From positions 1 to 29,968 of the forward strand of contig NHZP01000131.1 of NCBI GenBank assembly GCA_003313425.1: DNA of 29,968 bases, read 5' to 3'. This stretch comes from Pseudopyrenochaeta lycopersici. Taxonomy: Eukaryota > Ascomycota > Dothideomycetes > Pleosporales > Pseudopyrenochaetaceae. The first letter of the stretch is position 1. Every line of letters starts with the position of its first letter. Positions 9,080-19,144 of the stretch are shown one piece after another. The position numbers and the translations under genes were made by a program. The notes under the pieces were generated by a model. That model did no database searches. It saw only the letters and a program-made list of their open reading frames with translations, and was not told the origin of the DNA.

Positions 9080-9490
9080 GTTGTGGGGACAATGAAGAAT
9101 TTGGATTACCGGAGGTCAGTCGGTAAGGGTGTGGGAGCCCTTCAGATGGAACATCGAACCTTCAAAAAAAATGGCTAAGTCCATTTTCCCTGTGGCTGAC
9201 AGTCACGCAGGGTCACGTTAGCTGTGGCGCGGGGAGCGCAGACATGGGTCATGTTGGGGCACGGGCCCCCTCCGACAACTTTCGAGTGCTATATATGATT
9301 CCTTTCACTAGAAAGTTGTCAAGTGGTCAGGAGCCTTGCGCTCGGGACCACGACGGCTTTACTCTAAGCTCTGGCCGTGACTGGAGGGAACAGCGAAGCG
9401 TTAAACCACCTGGGGTTTAGGGCAAGAGACCCCGGTAAGCAAAGCATGACATGGATATGTGAGTCAGATGACCATGGGTTGCCACTCTTT
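9080..9490. repeat. Common region CR6
   Basis: Left block: AAGGG...CCCTT hairpin, A-run 9164-9171, AATGGCTAAGTCCATT. About 9190-9300 matches CR7 with no difference seen. Core stem 9277-9317, short class; TATATATGA ends at 9298. Right-block stem TAAACC/GGTTTA and GTCAGATGAC. Confidence 0.85.
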
Positions 9491-9494
9491 TTAT

Positions 9495-9633
9495 CAATCA
9501 ATCATTTGATTGGTCTATGAATATGGACGTAGGGACTAGGCAGTCCGCTGCTCTCTAGGGACTAGCGTGTCTTGGCAAAGAACAGGATGGATATGCCTAT
9601 ATATAATAACAGAGAATCTGTTGCTACGGAGTG
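9495..9633 (+). promoter_or_regulatory. U6 promoter
   Basis: CAATCA...TGATTGG, CTATGAATATGG, two copies of TAGGGACTAG, TTGGC, TATATATAAT at 9598-9607, AACAG/CTGTT dyad, CTACGGAGTG. Confidence 0.75.
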
Positions 9634-9667
9634 TGTTTTTATAGAACACTTCTTTTACGATACTGTG

Positions 9668-10462
9668 ATGGAGTCACACGCTGGAGGCAGTAACGCGGTT
9701 ATGGACGTTGGTGTACTGGGTGTCCACGTACGAAGTTGGCTGGACAGCCTTGTTGAAGGGGCTACTGTTCGTGTATTGTCACCATCTGACAATCACATGG
9801 AGTGGGTGCGGAGGCACATTCACAGTAAGTGGATACTTCCTTTCTTCTAGTTAGGGGGAGGTCCCCCAACTGACAGAGTAGTAGCGTTGGCGGAGTGCGG
9901 CGCGTCGGTCACGTGTGATGTGAAGTTCAATGGGGTTGTATCTTGGTGGATCACCAAGGAGAGCGGATGCCTTCCTACCCAGTGTGTGGAGGAACAGCAC
10001 ACGGGGTGTTTAAACGCTTATAAGGAACTGTGTGCACGTAGTGTTCCTAGGCAGGCACTTCTCATCTGGAAGGTGAGTTTGTTGAGGGACTTTACTGTAC
10101 GTAGTATGGTTGTCTTTGCAGAGCTGTCAGTAGAGACATTGGATGTGTTGGCGCGCAGTTTGCTGTGCCATCTTCATACACGGCGTGGAGACCTCGTGCA
10201 GGCGGAGGAGGTCGATACGCTCTTTGACGCACTTGATCAAGGGCGATTTTCCAGTAGCGTTGGATGCGGGTGCACCTGGACTATGGAGTGTGATGACTGT
10301 GGACTGCTGTATGAAGGGCAGCCACGTTTTACTCGTTGTGATACGTTTAGTGGGATACGTTTAGGCGGAGAGAATAGGTGGTTTACTGGGCTCAGTGACG
10401 GAGCCGGTGTTGTAAAGCCTTCTAATCTCCCTTGGCTTAGTTGCGGACGCTCTAGGTTGTAG
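9668..10462 (+). CDS. U6: TKESG-family protein
   Basis: Exon 1 is 9668-9824 (ATGGAGTCA start, VRRHIHS end) with donor GTAAGT. CTGAC precedes a tandem TAGTAG acceptor; cutting at 9881 or 9884 keeps the frame and gives an intron of 57 or 60 nt. Exon 2 is 9885-10462, about 244 residues in total. Exon 2 carries WWITKESG, CVEEQHTGCLN, LLIWKV, FAELSVETLDVL, GCGCxxxxxCDDC and WFTGLSDGAG...WLSC. Function unknown; the clustered cysteines suggest a zinc-binding domain. Spacer 10463-10681 has no gene. Confidence 0.75.
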
Positions 10463-10681
10463 TCTGTACTCTTGTTATGCAAGAGAGTACAGTTATGACG
10501 TTAAGTGTAGTTCTTTTGGTAAGGTTGCTGTTGTAGAGTTATTCTAAACAGTGGGTTACGAATTAAAAGTAAGTACTTGTATGCATTATGTTTTTAGTTT
10601 TCTTTTCTTTCAAACTGAAAAAAATAGGAGTTGGGTAGAGCAATGTATACTGAGTATATTTTATAGGAGTAGAATAATAGA

Positions 10682-11098
10682 GGGTTTGTGACGCCGAGCT
10701 TAGTCATCGAGGGTGGGAGCCCTTCAGATGGAACATCGAATCTGCAGAAAAATTGGCTAAGTCCAATTTCCCTGTGGCTGACAGTCACGCAGGGTCACGT
10801 TAGCTGTGGCGCGGGGAGCGCAGACATGGGTCATGTTGGGGCACGGGCCCCCTCCGACAACTTTCGAGTGCTATATATGATTCCTTTCACTAGAAAGTTG
10901 TCAAGTGGTCACCAGCCTTGCGCTGGAGACCCTCGACACTTTACATCTAAGCAGGGCCGACGAGTGGAACGAGTAGCGGAGCGTTAAACTCTTTAGAGTG
11001 TAGGGCCGCTGCACCCTGTAAGCAAAGCAGAGCACGGACTGTGCGGGTCACTTGACCTTGGTTTGCACGTGGGAGACACACCTGGCCCCACCACCCTC
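10682..11098. repeat. Common region CR7
   Basis: Left block: GAGGG...CCCTT hairpin, A-run 10748-10752 (5), ATTGGCTAAGTCCAAT. Middle matches CR6. Core stem 10859-10899, short class; TATATATGA ends at 10880. Right block ends in a GTGGG...CCCAC hairpin. Confidence 0.85.
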
Positions 11099-11099
11099 T

Positions 11100-11244
11100 C
11101 AATCAGCTTTCTGATTGGGCTATGGCGATAGACACAGGGAGTGAGCAGCGCTCTGCTAACTAGGGATTAGGTTCTCTTGGCGTAGCGCAAGACAGATATC
11201 GAGAGATATAAGAGGGGGAAGGCTCTCTCCCCGCTCACGGAGTG
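11100..11244 (+). promoter_or_regulatory. U7 promoter
   Basis: CAATCAGCTTTCTGATTG dyad, CTATGGCGATAG, TAGGGATTAG, TTGGC, TATAAG at 11207-11212, GGGGGA...TCTCCCC dyad, CTCACGGAGTG. Confidence 0.7.
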
Positions 11245-11253
11245 TTCTCTATT

Positions 11254-11936
11254 ATGTGTAGTTTCGTCTCTTTTTACATTGCGACTGCATTGTATAGATC
11301 TCGCGTGGTATGCGTGCAGAGGATCTGTGTACTGGTAGTAACTTTGGCTGACTCTATGCGTAGCGTTGTGTTATGATTGTGCCTCGGTGGGATCGTTGGC
11401 GCATACATTCAGGAGTTCCGGTTACGGGATGCCCAGGAGGGGTTCGCTTTGTGAAGCTGCGGTTTAAACAGGTGTTTTCCCCGAGCGGAGCGGAGGTATC
11501 TTCGATTCTTCGCAAGTCTTTGCCGGTAGGGACACGTTGGCATGCAGCTTGCCTTGGTGCTGGTGCACTTGACGCGGATGCCTCGCCTGTTGGTGATCCT
11601 GTGTGCAGTGTGTTGTATGGTGGTATCCGGGGGCCAGCATGCCGTGCGCCCTACTGCCAATTCGTCTGGGTAGACGTGTTCATTGATTTTGGTGGATGCA
11701 GTAGTCGCGAAGCGCTTGATCTGGGAAAACATGTTACGCTTTGGGGACGGAGGCCTTGCGTGAAGGCGTGTTCTGGAGGGTACGGTGATGCCAATGCAGA
11801 GCGTTGGGGTACTACAGGAGGTGCGCCCTTTGGTTACGCGTTTGACCAAGAGTTGTCTATGTTTTCGGCGCCATTGGAGTTCTGGCGGTGTGGCACTCCT
11901 CTTTTATTGGACGCGGAGGAGGAGGAGTTACGGTAA
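11254..11936 (+). CDS. U7: unknown protein, possible degenerate Rep-fold paralogue
   Basis: The open frame starts at ATG 11373. A better model may be exon 1 11254-11307, a 56-nt intron (GTATGC, GGCTGAC, GCGTAG ending 11363) and exon 2 11364-11936, in frame at phase 0, giving 208 residues. The canonical GCGATGGAGTC start of sibling genes is mutated to GCGACTGC here. There are no TKESG motifs. ILRKSLPVGT followed by a cysteine resembles MLRDAVPTGT of the U16 Rep, and RAPYCQFVWVDV sits where the Rep has VPHYHAVLCF, so HUH is not conserved. The C-terminus is acidic (DAEEEEL). The relation to Rep is an inference. Confidence 0.55.
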
Positions 11937-12277
11937 TAGTCTTATTTGCGCATAATGAAGGCGTTTGGGTATAGGTACTGTGCTTAAGGTATATGTCAGT
12001 TGTCTTTGTTATACCATGTGGTATAGATTTCGTACGCTATGAGGTTGTGCTCTGTTAATTTTGCGTTGTGTTCAGAGCATGTTCATTGGATGCATAGGGT
12101 CTCAATAGTGGGACACGGCAGGCAGGATGCGTCCTCTGTAGTATTGGTCAGTGTCTATTCCATTGCTATGAGGAGTAGTGTTGACTTGAATTGACTAGGA
12201 TGTGTGTGTTGTGTGCGCACAATTTTTTTCCCGGGCATATATGCCTGTGGGAGCAGTGTGGGCAGGATTGATGGTAA
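11937..12277. other. U7 3' spacer
   Basis: 341 bp without a supported gene. Contains the second copy of the 49-bp repeat (12091-12139) and a pyrimidine run at 12223-12232. Confidence 0.6.
12091..12139. repeat. 49-bp exact repeat, copy 2
   Basis: Identical to 3961-4009. Flanking sequences differ, so only this segment is shared. Confidence 0.85.
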
Positions 12278-12650
12278 GCGGAGCAGAAAATTGACTAAGT
12301 GCTCGAGGGTGGGAGCCCTTGTAGATGGAACATCAAATCTGAAGAAAAAATGCGTAAGTCCATTTTTGTTGTGGCTGGAGGGCACGGCGAGCCACGTTGG
12401 GGGGTGTGGCGCGGAGAGCGCACAGACCCTGCCCTCAACTTTCTTGTGTATATATGATTCCTTTCACTAGAAAGTTGTCAAGTGGTCAGGAGCCTTGCGC
12501 TCCTTGACCCCTGACACTTTACTCTAAGCTTTGCCTGCGAGTGGAGCGAGTAACGAAGTGTTAAACCACTTGGGGTTTAGAGGTAAAGACCCCTGTAAGC
12601 AAGCCGAAGCACGGACGGTGCGGGTCATCTGACCCTGCTGTGCCGCATTT
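12278..12650. repeat. Common region CR8
   Basis: Left block: GAGGG...CCCTT hairpin, A-run 12345-12350, AATGCGTAAGTCCATT. GGCGC/GCGC hairpin. Core stem 12437-12476, short class (AACTTTCTTGTG); TATATATGA ends at 12457. Right block has GGAGC-CTTGC-GCTCC and GGGTC-ATCT-GACCC. Confidence 0.85.
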
Positions 12651-12655
12651 TATTT

Positions 12656-12795
12656 CAATCAGGCTTTTGATTGGTCTATGAACATAGACAGCATGGAGTG
12701 GGCAGTTGTCTGCCTGCTATAGAGTAGTTTCGCTTGGCAGCATCTATGGTAGATATCTATATAACTACAACAGGGGAGCTGTGTTCACGGATGTG
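12656..12795 (+). promoter_or_regulatory. U8 promoter
   Basis: CAATCAGGCTTTTGATTG, CTATGAACATAG, TTGGC, TATATAAC at 12758-12765, ACAG/CTGT dyad, CACGGATGTG. CTAGGGACTAG is replaced by CTATAGAGTAG. Confidence 0.7.
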
Positions 12796-12913
12796 CTTCA
12801 CTCTTGTAAGGGACTTTGTGCTTTTCTTTTTGTAGTGGTAGCTACAATTGTCATAGAGGGACTGCTCTATATTGTTTAACTTTTTTTAATCCTTTTTCGC
12901 GTAGCGTACCCGG

Positions 12914-13832
12914 ATGGGTTTCTTCGAGTATATGGCGGAGCATGGCGGAGGCCTCTCTCGGGATGTATGGCTTATGGTGATGGAGTCACTTGTCGCAGGG
13001 TCGACGTTTTCAGAGCTGGTGGACATTGTGTCCCGGATGATGTTCTGGAGAGAGTCATTTTGTAGGGTCTGGCTGCAGAGTCAGCCTACGGGAGTTCCCT
13101 TAGCACCTTTCGAAGGAACTGAGATGGAGTTGTCTGTACTTACAGATCTTACACGCTGTATGCGTCTCCTTTCATTGGTTATGCATGGAGTATGCATAGT
13201 GCAGAGCTAACTAGGAAGTAGTATTCATGGAGCGCTCTGTCTCGATTACGTGCAAAGTCTCTACAGAAGAGTCTTTATCTTTGGAGTGGTGGCTCACGAA
13301 GGAAAGTGGCAAAGTCCCTCCGTGTTGTCCGAATGGTGAGGGAGTGTCGTGGCATCCTGCTCAACCCGTTATTGATGAAGGTGTGGTAACGCCGCGGCCG
13401 GTTGTGGCCCTTGTTTTTACGTTTAATCGTGAGTACGGCGAATCGGCAACGGTAGCTACGTCTGCGGATCTTAGTGTGGATGCATTGATTGTATTGCAGC
13501 GTAGGATTTGCCCTGACATTGTCAAGCTGTGTCAAGGGAACCTTCAGTGGGAAGGACTTAATATGTTCTATTTACTGGAGGGAGGCCTCTATTCAGGTGA
13601 ACTGGATTGCGGTTGCAGTGCCAGTGTTGTTTGTCGCGCATGTCTTGATAAGCCAGCTGTCCAACGCAGGTTTGTGTTGAGGGATAGGTACTATTGTAAG
13701 CCTTTTAAGGGACAACCTGGGCATGGATGTGTTACAGATGCTATTGGGACAATGGGCGATGGTCTTCCTTGGTTGATGTGCAATAGGGTGCGAATGTTGT
13801 GTTTGGAAGAGCGGGAGTATGACGAGGAGTAA
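12914..13832 (+). CDS. U8: TKESG-family protein with F-box-like N-terminal exon
   Basis: Exon 1 is 12914-13157 and starts MGFF like U4. Residues about 14-50 (SRDVWLMVMESLVAGSTFSE) match the U4 F-box-like segment. Donor GTATGC at 13158, GCTAAC branch site, GAAGTAG acceptor ending 13221 (64 nt, phase 1). Exon 2 13222-13832; product 284 residues. Exon 2: WWLTKESG, DCGCxxxxxCRAC, then CVTDAIG...WLMC; the usual WF before DA is lost. It ends in an acidic tail. An unusually long, pyrimidine-rich leader (12796-12913) precedes the ATG. The spacer to CR9 is only 17 bp, the shortest in the array. Confidence 0.75.
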
Positions 13833-13849
13833 TGTACTGGAGTGGTACG

Positions 13850-14190
13850 GAGCTATATTGTTAAGGGTGTGAGCCCTTCAGATGGAACATCGAATCTTCT
13901 CCAAGAAAAAATGCGTAAGTCCATTTTGTGTGTGGCTGACAGTCACGTTGGGTCACGTTGGGTGTGGCGCGGGGAGCGCAGACATGGGTTGTGATGGGGC
14001 ACGGGCCCCTCCGACAACTTTCTAGTGTGGCGTTTTGCCTATATATGATTCCTTTCACTAGAAAGTTGTCAAGTGGTCACCAGCCTCGTGCTGGTTACCC
14101 TTGCCACTTTACCGTTAAGCAGGGCCTGCTATTGGAGATAGCACCGGAGGGTTAGGCTTTTTAAAGCCTAGAGGCGCTGCCCCCTGTAAG
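13850..14190. repeat. Common region CR9, shortened right block
   Basis: Left block: TTAAGGG...CCCTT hairpin, A-run 13906-13911, AATGCGTAAGTCCATT. Core stem 14016-14067, inner GGC-GTTTT-GCC; TATATATGA ends at 14048. Right-block stems TGCTAT/ATAGCA and TAGGCTT/AAGCCTA are compensatory variants. The GCAC-GGAC and GTCATCTGAC stems are missing. Confidence 0.85.
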
Positions 14191-14345
14191 CGCTAGCCTT
14201 TTTGTCACGTGGAGGCGGGAACACATGGAGTGGGCGGTTCATCGCTTGTTATGGAATGATCTTCTCTTGGCGTAGTCCAATTGCTGGATAGACGCTTTTC
14301 AATATAAAAGTGGTTTGCGCCACTGTGCAATCACGCAAGGAGTGC
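14191..14345 (+). promoter_or_regulatory. U9 promoter, reduced
   Basis: No CCAAT dyad. Retains ACATGGAGTGGGC, CTTGGCG and a strong TATAAAAG at 14303-14310, then ATCACGCAAGGAGTG. Confidence 0.65.
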
Positions 14346-14452
14346 GTTAAGGTATGTCCTTTTTTTCTTCGGGAGCGAAGGGTATGGAGTTAATATGATG
14401 AAGCTTAGATAAGCGTCATACGACAGTACATGTTGTACATAGCTTAGGTGCG

Positions 14453-15198
14453 ATGGATCGCTCTACGGAGTGTTGTGGCAGCGGGAGCGTGGCATCTATT
14501 ACTTCAGGTGTGCCGGTAGGGCCGCTTTCCACAGTGGATACGCTGAAGTTGTTAGAGGTGTATCTCAACGGTTTGTATCGTAGTGCGCCGGCTGGCCAGT
14601 CGCTAATGGAGTCACAGACTTTGTGGTACGGTCTGTGTCTGTGACCTGCGTAGCTCGTGCAGAGTCTGTACAGTGGTGGCTCAACAAGGAGAGCGGGCAG
14701 CTGCCCCAGCGTTGTCGGGAGACAGAATGTTCGAGTTGTGTATGGGATGAAGCTCGACAGCCTTATCCAACAGCGTATCTTGCTGTTGTTTTTGTCATTG
14801 ACAGCCAACAACCGGAGGTTTGTCTTGCGGAGCTTTCTACGTATAGCGTGTGTAATCTACTTGGGCGAGTATTGCCCCAATGGGATGTTGTGGCTTCGTC
14901 AGCGGACGCGGCGCAGCTTATGTCGTCGTTCTTGTCAAGAGGTGGATACGGGGTGTCTACAGAGTGTGACTGTAGTCCATTAGCCGCTGTTTGTCAGGCT
15001 TGCCGAAGTAACGTAGGAAGCGGAGCGATGTGGGTGTGGCGGAATGGATTTACAGGTGTATATCCGTGTCCAGAGCGGAGGTGGTTTACTGGGGTTACAG
15101 ATGCGCTCGATATCCCGAAGGTGAGAGATATTACTAAGTTCCCGTGGCTTAGTTGTTGTTTTACTACATCTACAGGGTCTGTGTATGGAGTACCATAG
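14453..15198 (+). CDS. U9: TKESG-family protein
   Basis: Exon 1 is 14453-14570 (39 residues plus one base, ending VYLNG), with a weak GTTTGT donor. The 47-nt intron has GCTAAT and GTCACAG (ends 14617). Exon 2 is 14618-15198, phase 1, 232 residues in all. Exon 2: VSVTCVA, WWLNKESG (Thr to Asn), LAELSTYSVCNLLGRVLP, ECDCxxxxxxCQAC, WFTGVTDALD...WLSC. Exon 1 is unlike the other N-terminal exons. Spacer 15199-15477 has no gene. Confidence 0.7.
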
Positions 15199-15477
15199 GA
15201 GTTTAGGGTGTTCACTATGTTGTGTAGGTTTACACTATGACAGTGTCGACATGAGTATGGGCGGCATGCAATTTACTATTGTGTTAATTTTGTACGTATG
15301 TAGAATGTCTTCCTATGTAATATCAGAGTGTAGTATTAATGATACTTATTTTAAGTGTTTGTGATGCAGAGCAGTCTGCGTATTTTACAAGTAATCGGAA
15401 AGCTCGTTTTTTTCAGCTGTTGTCTGTATGTTATGGTCGTGGTAACTATGGAATGTTTTTGTTGGATGGACGATGTT

Positions 15478-15838
15478 TTGAAAAATCAATCGTCGAAAAT
15501 TGGCTAAGTCCATTTTGTTGTGGCTGGAGGGCCATGTTGGGTCACCTGGGGGTGTGGCGCAGATTGTGCGCACGGGGCAGAAATCAACTTTTCTAGTGTG
15601 GCGCAGCCTATATATGATTCCTTTCACTAGAAAGTTGTCAAGTGGTCAGGAGCCTTGCGCTCCTTGACCCCTGACACTTTACTGTAAGCTTTGCCAACGA
15701 GTGGAACGAGAAGCGGACGCGTCAAACTACTTGTAGTTTGGGGGCATAAGCACTAGTAAGCCCGCTAGCGCACGGACGTAGCGCGAGATCATCTGATCGT
15801 AGTGGGCACGTGGGTGGCATTCCTGCCCCCACCACCCT
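15478..15838. repeat. Common region CR10
   Basis: Left block lacks the AAGGG hairpin; A-run 15496-15499 (4), AATTGGCTAAGTCCATT, GGCGCA/TGCGC hairpin. Core stem 15586-15636 with AACTTTTCTAGTG and GGC-GCA-GCC; TATATATGA ends at 15617. Right block: GCGC-ACGGACGTA-GCGC, GATC-ATCT-GATC and a final GTGGG...CCCAC hairpin. Confidence 0.85.
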
Positions 15839-15840
15839 CT

Positions 15841-15980
15841 CAATCAGAGTACTGATTGGGCTATGAACATAGATTCATGGAATGGGCACCATGTTGCCAA
15901 CTGGGGACTAGGTGCTCCTGGCGAGAGGAGGTGGATATCTATATAACTACAACAGCGTCTCTGCTGTTAGCACGGATGTG
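15841..15980 (+). promoter_or_regulatory. U10 promoter
   Basis: CAATCAGAGTACTGATTG, CTATGAACATAG, GCCAACTGGGGACTAGG, TATATAAC at 15940-15947, AACAGC/GCTGTT dyad, CACGGATGTG. Confidence 0.75.
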
Positions 15981-16116
15981 TTGCACGCTTCTAAGGGACT
16001 TTGTGCTCTTTTCTTTTGTGGTGAGACTCACCTCTATTTGTAGGACAAATTCTATTGTTATAAGCCGGACAGTGTGGTATACAGCTGTGGAGCAGGTATA
16101 ACCAGTATTGCTTGTC

Positions 16117-16852
16117 ATGGAATGTGGTTGTGTTGTCGCTGGAGGCGCTTTAGGGGGCTGCGGTTGTAAGAGCAGGCCAAGCCTCTCTGAGATTCTGCAG
16201 CGGAGCCAGGAAGTAGGGAATTTTGTTATCAAGGATTGCATGCAGAGAAGCTGTGGCAGTTCCCCAAGGGAGACCGTTCTGGTGGCGCTGGAAAGGCACG
16301 TAAAAGGTACACGTATGTGGTGTTGTATGTAAGGTGTTTACTAACTGTGGAGCAGTGTTAAGGGATTTTCGTCTATGTGTTCTGTGTGAGGTGCAGAATA
16401 CTGGGAAGGTCCTGTATAGAGTCCGACCGGTGTCGCGTGGAGCGTACGGCGGGTTTGTAAGCCCTGCATTGGTAGTGCGTGTACAGTACCATGCCTGCTG
16501 TTTTTCGAATCCCACATTTGATGTGTTTGCATCAGAGCTGTCTGTAGCAGCGCTACGTGATCTGGGTAGATGTGTATTGCCTTTACTTGTTAGGCATGCT
16601 ATGTGTATACCAGTCGCCGTAGGTAATTGCGGGGAGACGGAGTGTAGTACCTGGCTCTCTAGTGCCAGGTTTCGCATGGAGTTAAAAAACCGTGTTTTCT
16701 TGAGGGCATGTACAGGTTGTGTATTGTGTCTTCGTCCCCGTGTTACTGGTGGAGAAGACGGTAGTTGTGGAGCAGCTTCAGGGAATGTGCATAAGTGGGT
16801 GCGCGTTTTACCTGCGAAGACAGAGAGCAGTGGCTTGAAGTTTAGTAGATGA
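16117..16852 (+). CDS. U10: strongly diverged TKESG-family protein
   Basis: Exon 1 is 16117-16306 (Cys/Gly-rich start, ending ERHVK), donor GTACAC, TACTAAC branch site, GGAGCAG acceptor ending 16355 (49 nt, phase 1). Exon 2 is 16356-16852, 228 residues in all. Only part of the family signature survives: ALVVRVQ, FASELSVAALRDLGRCVLPLL and CTGCVLC. The WxTKESG motif and the final WFxGxxDAxG are gone, so it either has a changed role or is decaying while staying open. The leader 15981-16116 and spacer 16853-17011 hold no gene. Confidence 0.6.
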
Positions 16853-17011
16853 TGTGGAACTTAGGAAGAATTTTCCTACGTTGAAGGCCATAATTAAGTT
16901 TTTTAAAATCTATTTCTGGTTTTGTGTAGTTGTTTTACTGTATATCAGTTATATTTATCAGTAATTGTGTAAACAATAAAAGTGTTACTCTAATGGATAG
17001 TACATGTTATG

Positions 17012-17390
17012 TTGCGGAGGTCAGTCAGGAAGGGTGTGGGCACCCTAGGGATGGAACATCACTCTTCAAAAAAAAATTGGCTAAGTCCGATTTCCCTGTG
17101 GCTGGAGGCCATGCAGAGTCACGCTGGGGGCTGTGGCTCGGGGGTGCACGGGCCCCGACTCAACTTTCTAGTGTGGCGAACCGCCTATATATGATTCCTT
17201 TCACTAGAAAGTTGTCAAGTGGTCAGGAGCCTTGCGCTCCTTGACCCCTGACACTTTACTGTAAGCTTTGCCTGTGAGTGGAGCGAGTACCGAAGGGTTA
17301 AACTACTCGTAGTTTAGAGGCAATGCACTTAGTAAGCAACACAGCGCACGGACGTAGCGCGAGATCATCTGGTCTCTGGGTTGCCACACT
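17012..17390. repeat. Common region CR11
   Basis: Left block: AGGGTGTGGGCACCCT hairpin, A-run 17068-17076, ATTGGCTAAGTCC. GGGGC/GCCCC hairpins. Core stem 17162-17213, inner GGCG-AAC-CGCC; TATATATGA ends at 17194. Right block: GGAGC/GCTCC, TAAACTA/TAGTTTA, GAGATC-ATCT-GGTCTC. Confidence 0.85.
17068..17161 (-). ncRNA. Candidate minus-strand small RNA (type example)
   Basis: On the minus strand the most constant sequence of the window (arm ACAACTTTCTAGTG, about 10 bp, then TATATA) stands where a snRNA-type promoter would. About 25-30 nt later a roughly 95-nt segment begins that folds into GC-rich hairpins and ends with a hairpin (loop ACTTAG) followed directly by a T9 run, which looks like a pol III terminator. 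The same arrangement, with 4 or more Ts, occurs in 16 of 18 complete common regions. Not recognised as any known RNA class. Confidence 0.4.
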
Positions 17391-17393
17391 TCT

Positions 17394-17533
17394 AAGATTA
17401 TCTATCTGATTGGTCTATGAATATGGACACAGGGAGTGAGCAGAACCCTGCTAACTAGGGACTAGCATTTTTTTGGCGAAGACAAGCTATCGAGGAATAT
17501 ATAAGAGGGGAGTCCCTCCTCTTTCATGGAGTT
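17394..17533 (+). promoter_or_regulatory. U11 promoter
   Basis: AGAT...ATCTGATTGG, CTATGAATATGG, CTAACTAGGGACTAG, TTGGC, TATATAAG at 17498-17505, GAGGGGAGTCCCTC dyad, TCATGGAG in place of CACGGAG. Confidence 0.7.
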
Positions 17534-17602
17534 TCGGTAGTAACGTAGTTCGTTTTCTAACGCACTTGGATACTCGAAGTATCAAGTGGGTTCTACTTTG
17601 CG

Positions 17603-18448
17603 ATGGGGTCGCATACTGGACAAGAGGCTCAGGCGGAGGCTGGTGGTGCATTGAGTGCGTCTCTGGAGTGTAGCGCTCTCCCCTTAGACAAGCTTGTCAA
17701 GGGAGCTTCATGTGAGCCTTTCGTAGGGACAGAAAGCCAAGTTCAAGTGGTGCGGAGGCACATACACAGTGAGTAGGTCCTTCGTTCTTAGTTATGTGGA
17801 ACAGGTGTGGAGACAACTAACACGGAGTAAGTGCTAATGGAACATGGCATTTCGTTGACGTATCACGTTCAGCTTGATGGTATACAGCATTGGTGGTTAA
17901 CCAAGGAGAGCGGGAAGCCTCCTCAGCAGTGCGTGGAGGAACAACATGAGGGGTGCCTTGACTGCTATGATATTTTCACGGCATGTAGTGATAATAGGAG
18001 AGCGCTCCTGGTCTTCAAGGTGGATACCAAACAGGAGAGTGGGACATATAGTCTCGTTGCGTTTGCGAAGCTTTCTGTGCAGACATTCGATGTGTTTCTG
18101 CAGCGGGTGCTGCCTCTTATTGTCTTGCCGGACGGGCAGCCTGCGGAGACTGTGATGGTGGATACCGTGTTCGAGTTGCTAGATAACGGGTATTTTTCTA
18201 GCAGTGTGGATTGCGGATGTAGTCTCTATCTCGCTTGTAGAGAGTGTGCTATCCTACAGCCAACATATTCAAGGTTTGTCTGTTTCGACAGATTCTATTG
18301 TCCATATCCGTCTGGATCGAATGTTTGGTTTAGTGGTATCACGGATGCAGTAGGCATAATAAAGCCGGCAGGGGTGAACTGGTTGAGTTGTCCGTTCTTT
18401 TCTATCAAGGAACGGCGATTGAAGAAGGCGAAGCGTGTGCCTAGTTAG
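17603..18448 (+). CDS. U11: TKESG-family protein
   Basis: Exon 1 17603-17768 (MGSHTGQEAQAE start, VRRHIHS end), donor GTGAGT. AACTAAC and acceptor AGTAAG ending 17831 (63-nt intron, phase 1). Exon 2 17832-18448; 260 residues. Exon 2: ISLTYHV, WWLTKESG, CVEEQHEGCLD, LLVFKV, FAKLSVQTFDV, DCGCxxxxxCREC, WFSGITDAVG...WLSC, and a basic Lys/Arg tail (KERRLKKAKR) that could act in nuclear import or nucleic-acid binding. Exon 1 has the same opening as the broken U0 exon. Spacer 18449-18579 has no gene. Confidence 0.77.
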
Positions 18449-18579
18449 GTTGGAGGATAGCAATGTAAGGACTGTTCTTTTATAATCGAACTTTATTTTC
18501 TTTAGGAGATTATAGGTACAGGCAGTAATCTATCTATTTTTTATTAGTAAGTGGATGCGCTCGGAGAGTATGTTAAGTT

Positions 18580-18960
18580 TGGCTAATCGGGGTAAGATGT
18601 GGGTTTGGAAGATCAAACCTCTCAAAAAAAACGCGTAAGTCCATTTTCCGTGTGGCTGACGGCCATGCTGAGTCAGGATGCTGTGGCTCGAGAGAGCACA
18701 CATGTGGCGCAGATTGTGCGCACGGGCCAGAACTCAACTTTCTAGTGTGGCGTTTCGCCCTTATATGATTCCTTTCACTAGAAAGTTGAGCAAGTGGTCG
18801 GCAGCCTTGCGCTGCCAGCCCTTGCAACTTTATCTTAAGCTCTGCCCGCGAGTGGAACGAGTAGCGAAGCGGTAAACTAGAATTAGTTTAGAGGCAAGAG
18901 CCCTGGTAAGCAACACGCAGCACGGACCGTGTGAGTCAGATGACCGCAGGGTTGCCCACT
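18580..18960. repeat. Common region CR12
   Basis: Left block: GTTTG...CAAAC hairpin replaces AAGGG/CCCTT; A-run 18624-18631, CGCGTAAGTCC; middle shared with CR4. Core stem 18736-18788, inner GGCG-TTT-CGCC, with the centre changed to CCTTATATGATT (18768 ends the TATATGA) and AAGTTGAGCAAGTGG. It is the only variant of the otherwise constant right arm. Right block GGCAGC-CTTGC-GCTGCC. Confidence 0.85.
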
Positions 18961-18966
18961 CTTTTT

Positions 18967-19103
18967 CCAATCAGTACTGTGATTGGTCTATGGAGATAAT
19001 ATCATGGAATGTGCACTTAGTTGCTCTCTAGGGACTAGTGTGTCTTGGCAGCGCTCAAGACAGGGACATATATAACAACAGTGTCTCTGTTGGCACGGAG
19101 GTG
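18967..19103 (+). promoter_or_regulatory. U12 promoter
   Basis: CCAATCAGTACTGTGATTGG, CTATGGAGATAA, CTAGGGACTAG, TTGGC, TATATAAC at 19069-19076, AACAG/CTGTT dyad, GCACGGAGG. Confidence 0.75.
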
Positions 19104-19144
19104 TTGCACTCCCCTAAGGGACTTTGTGCTCTTTTTGCACTACG

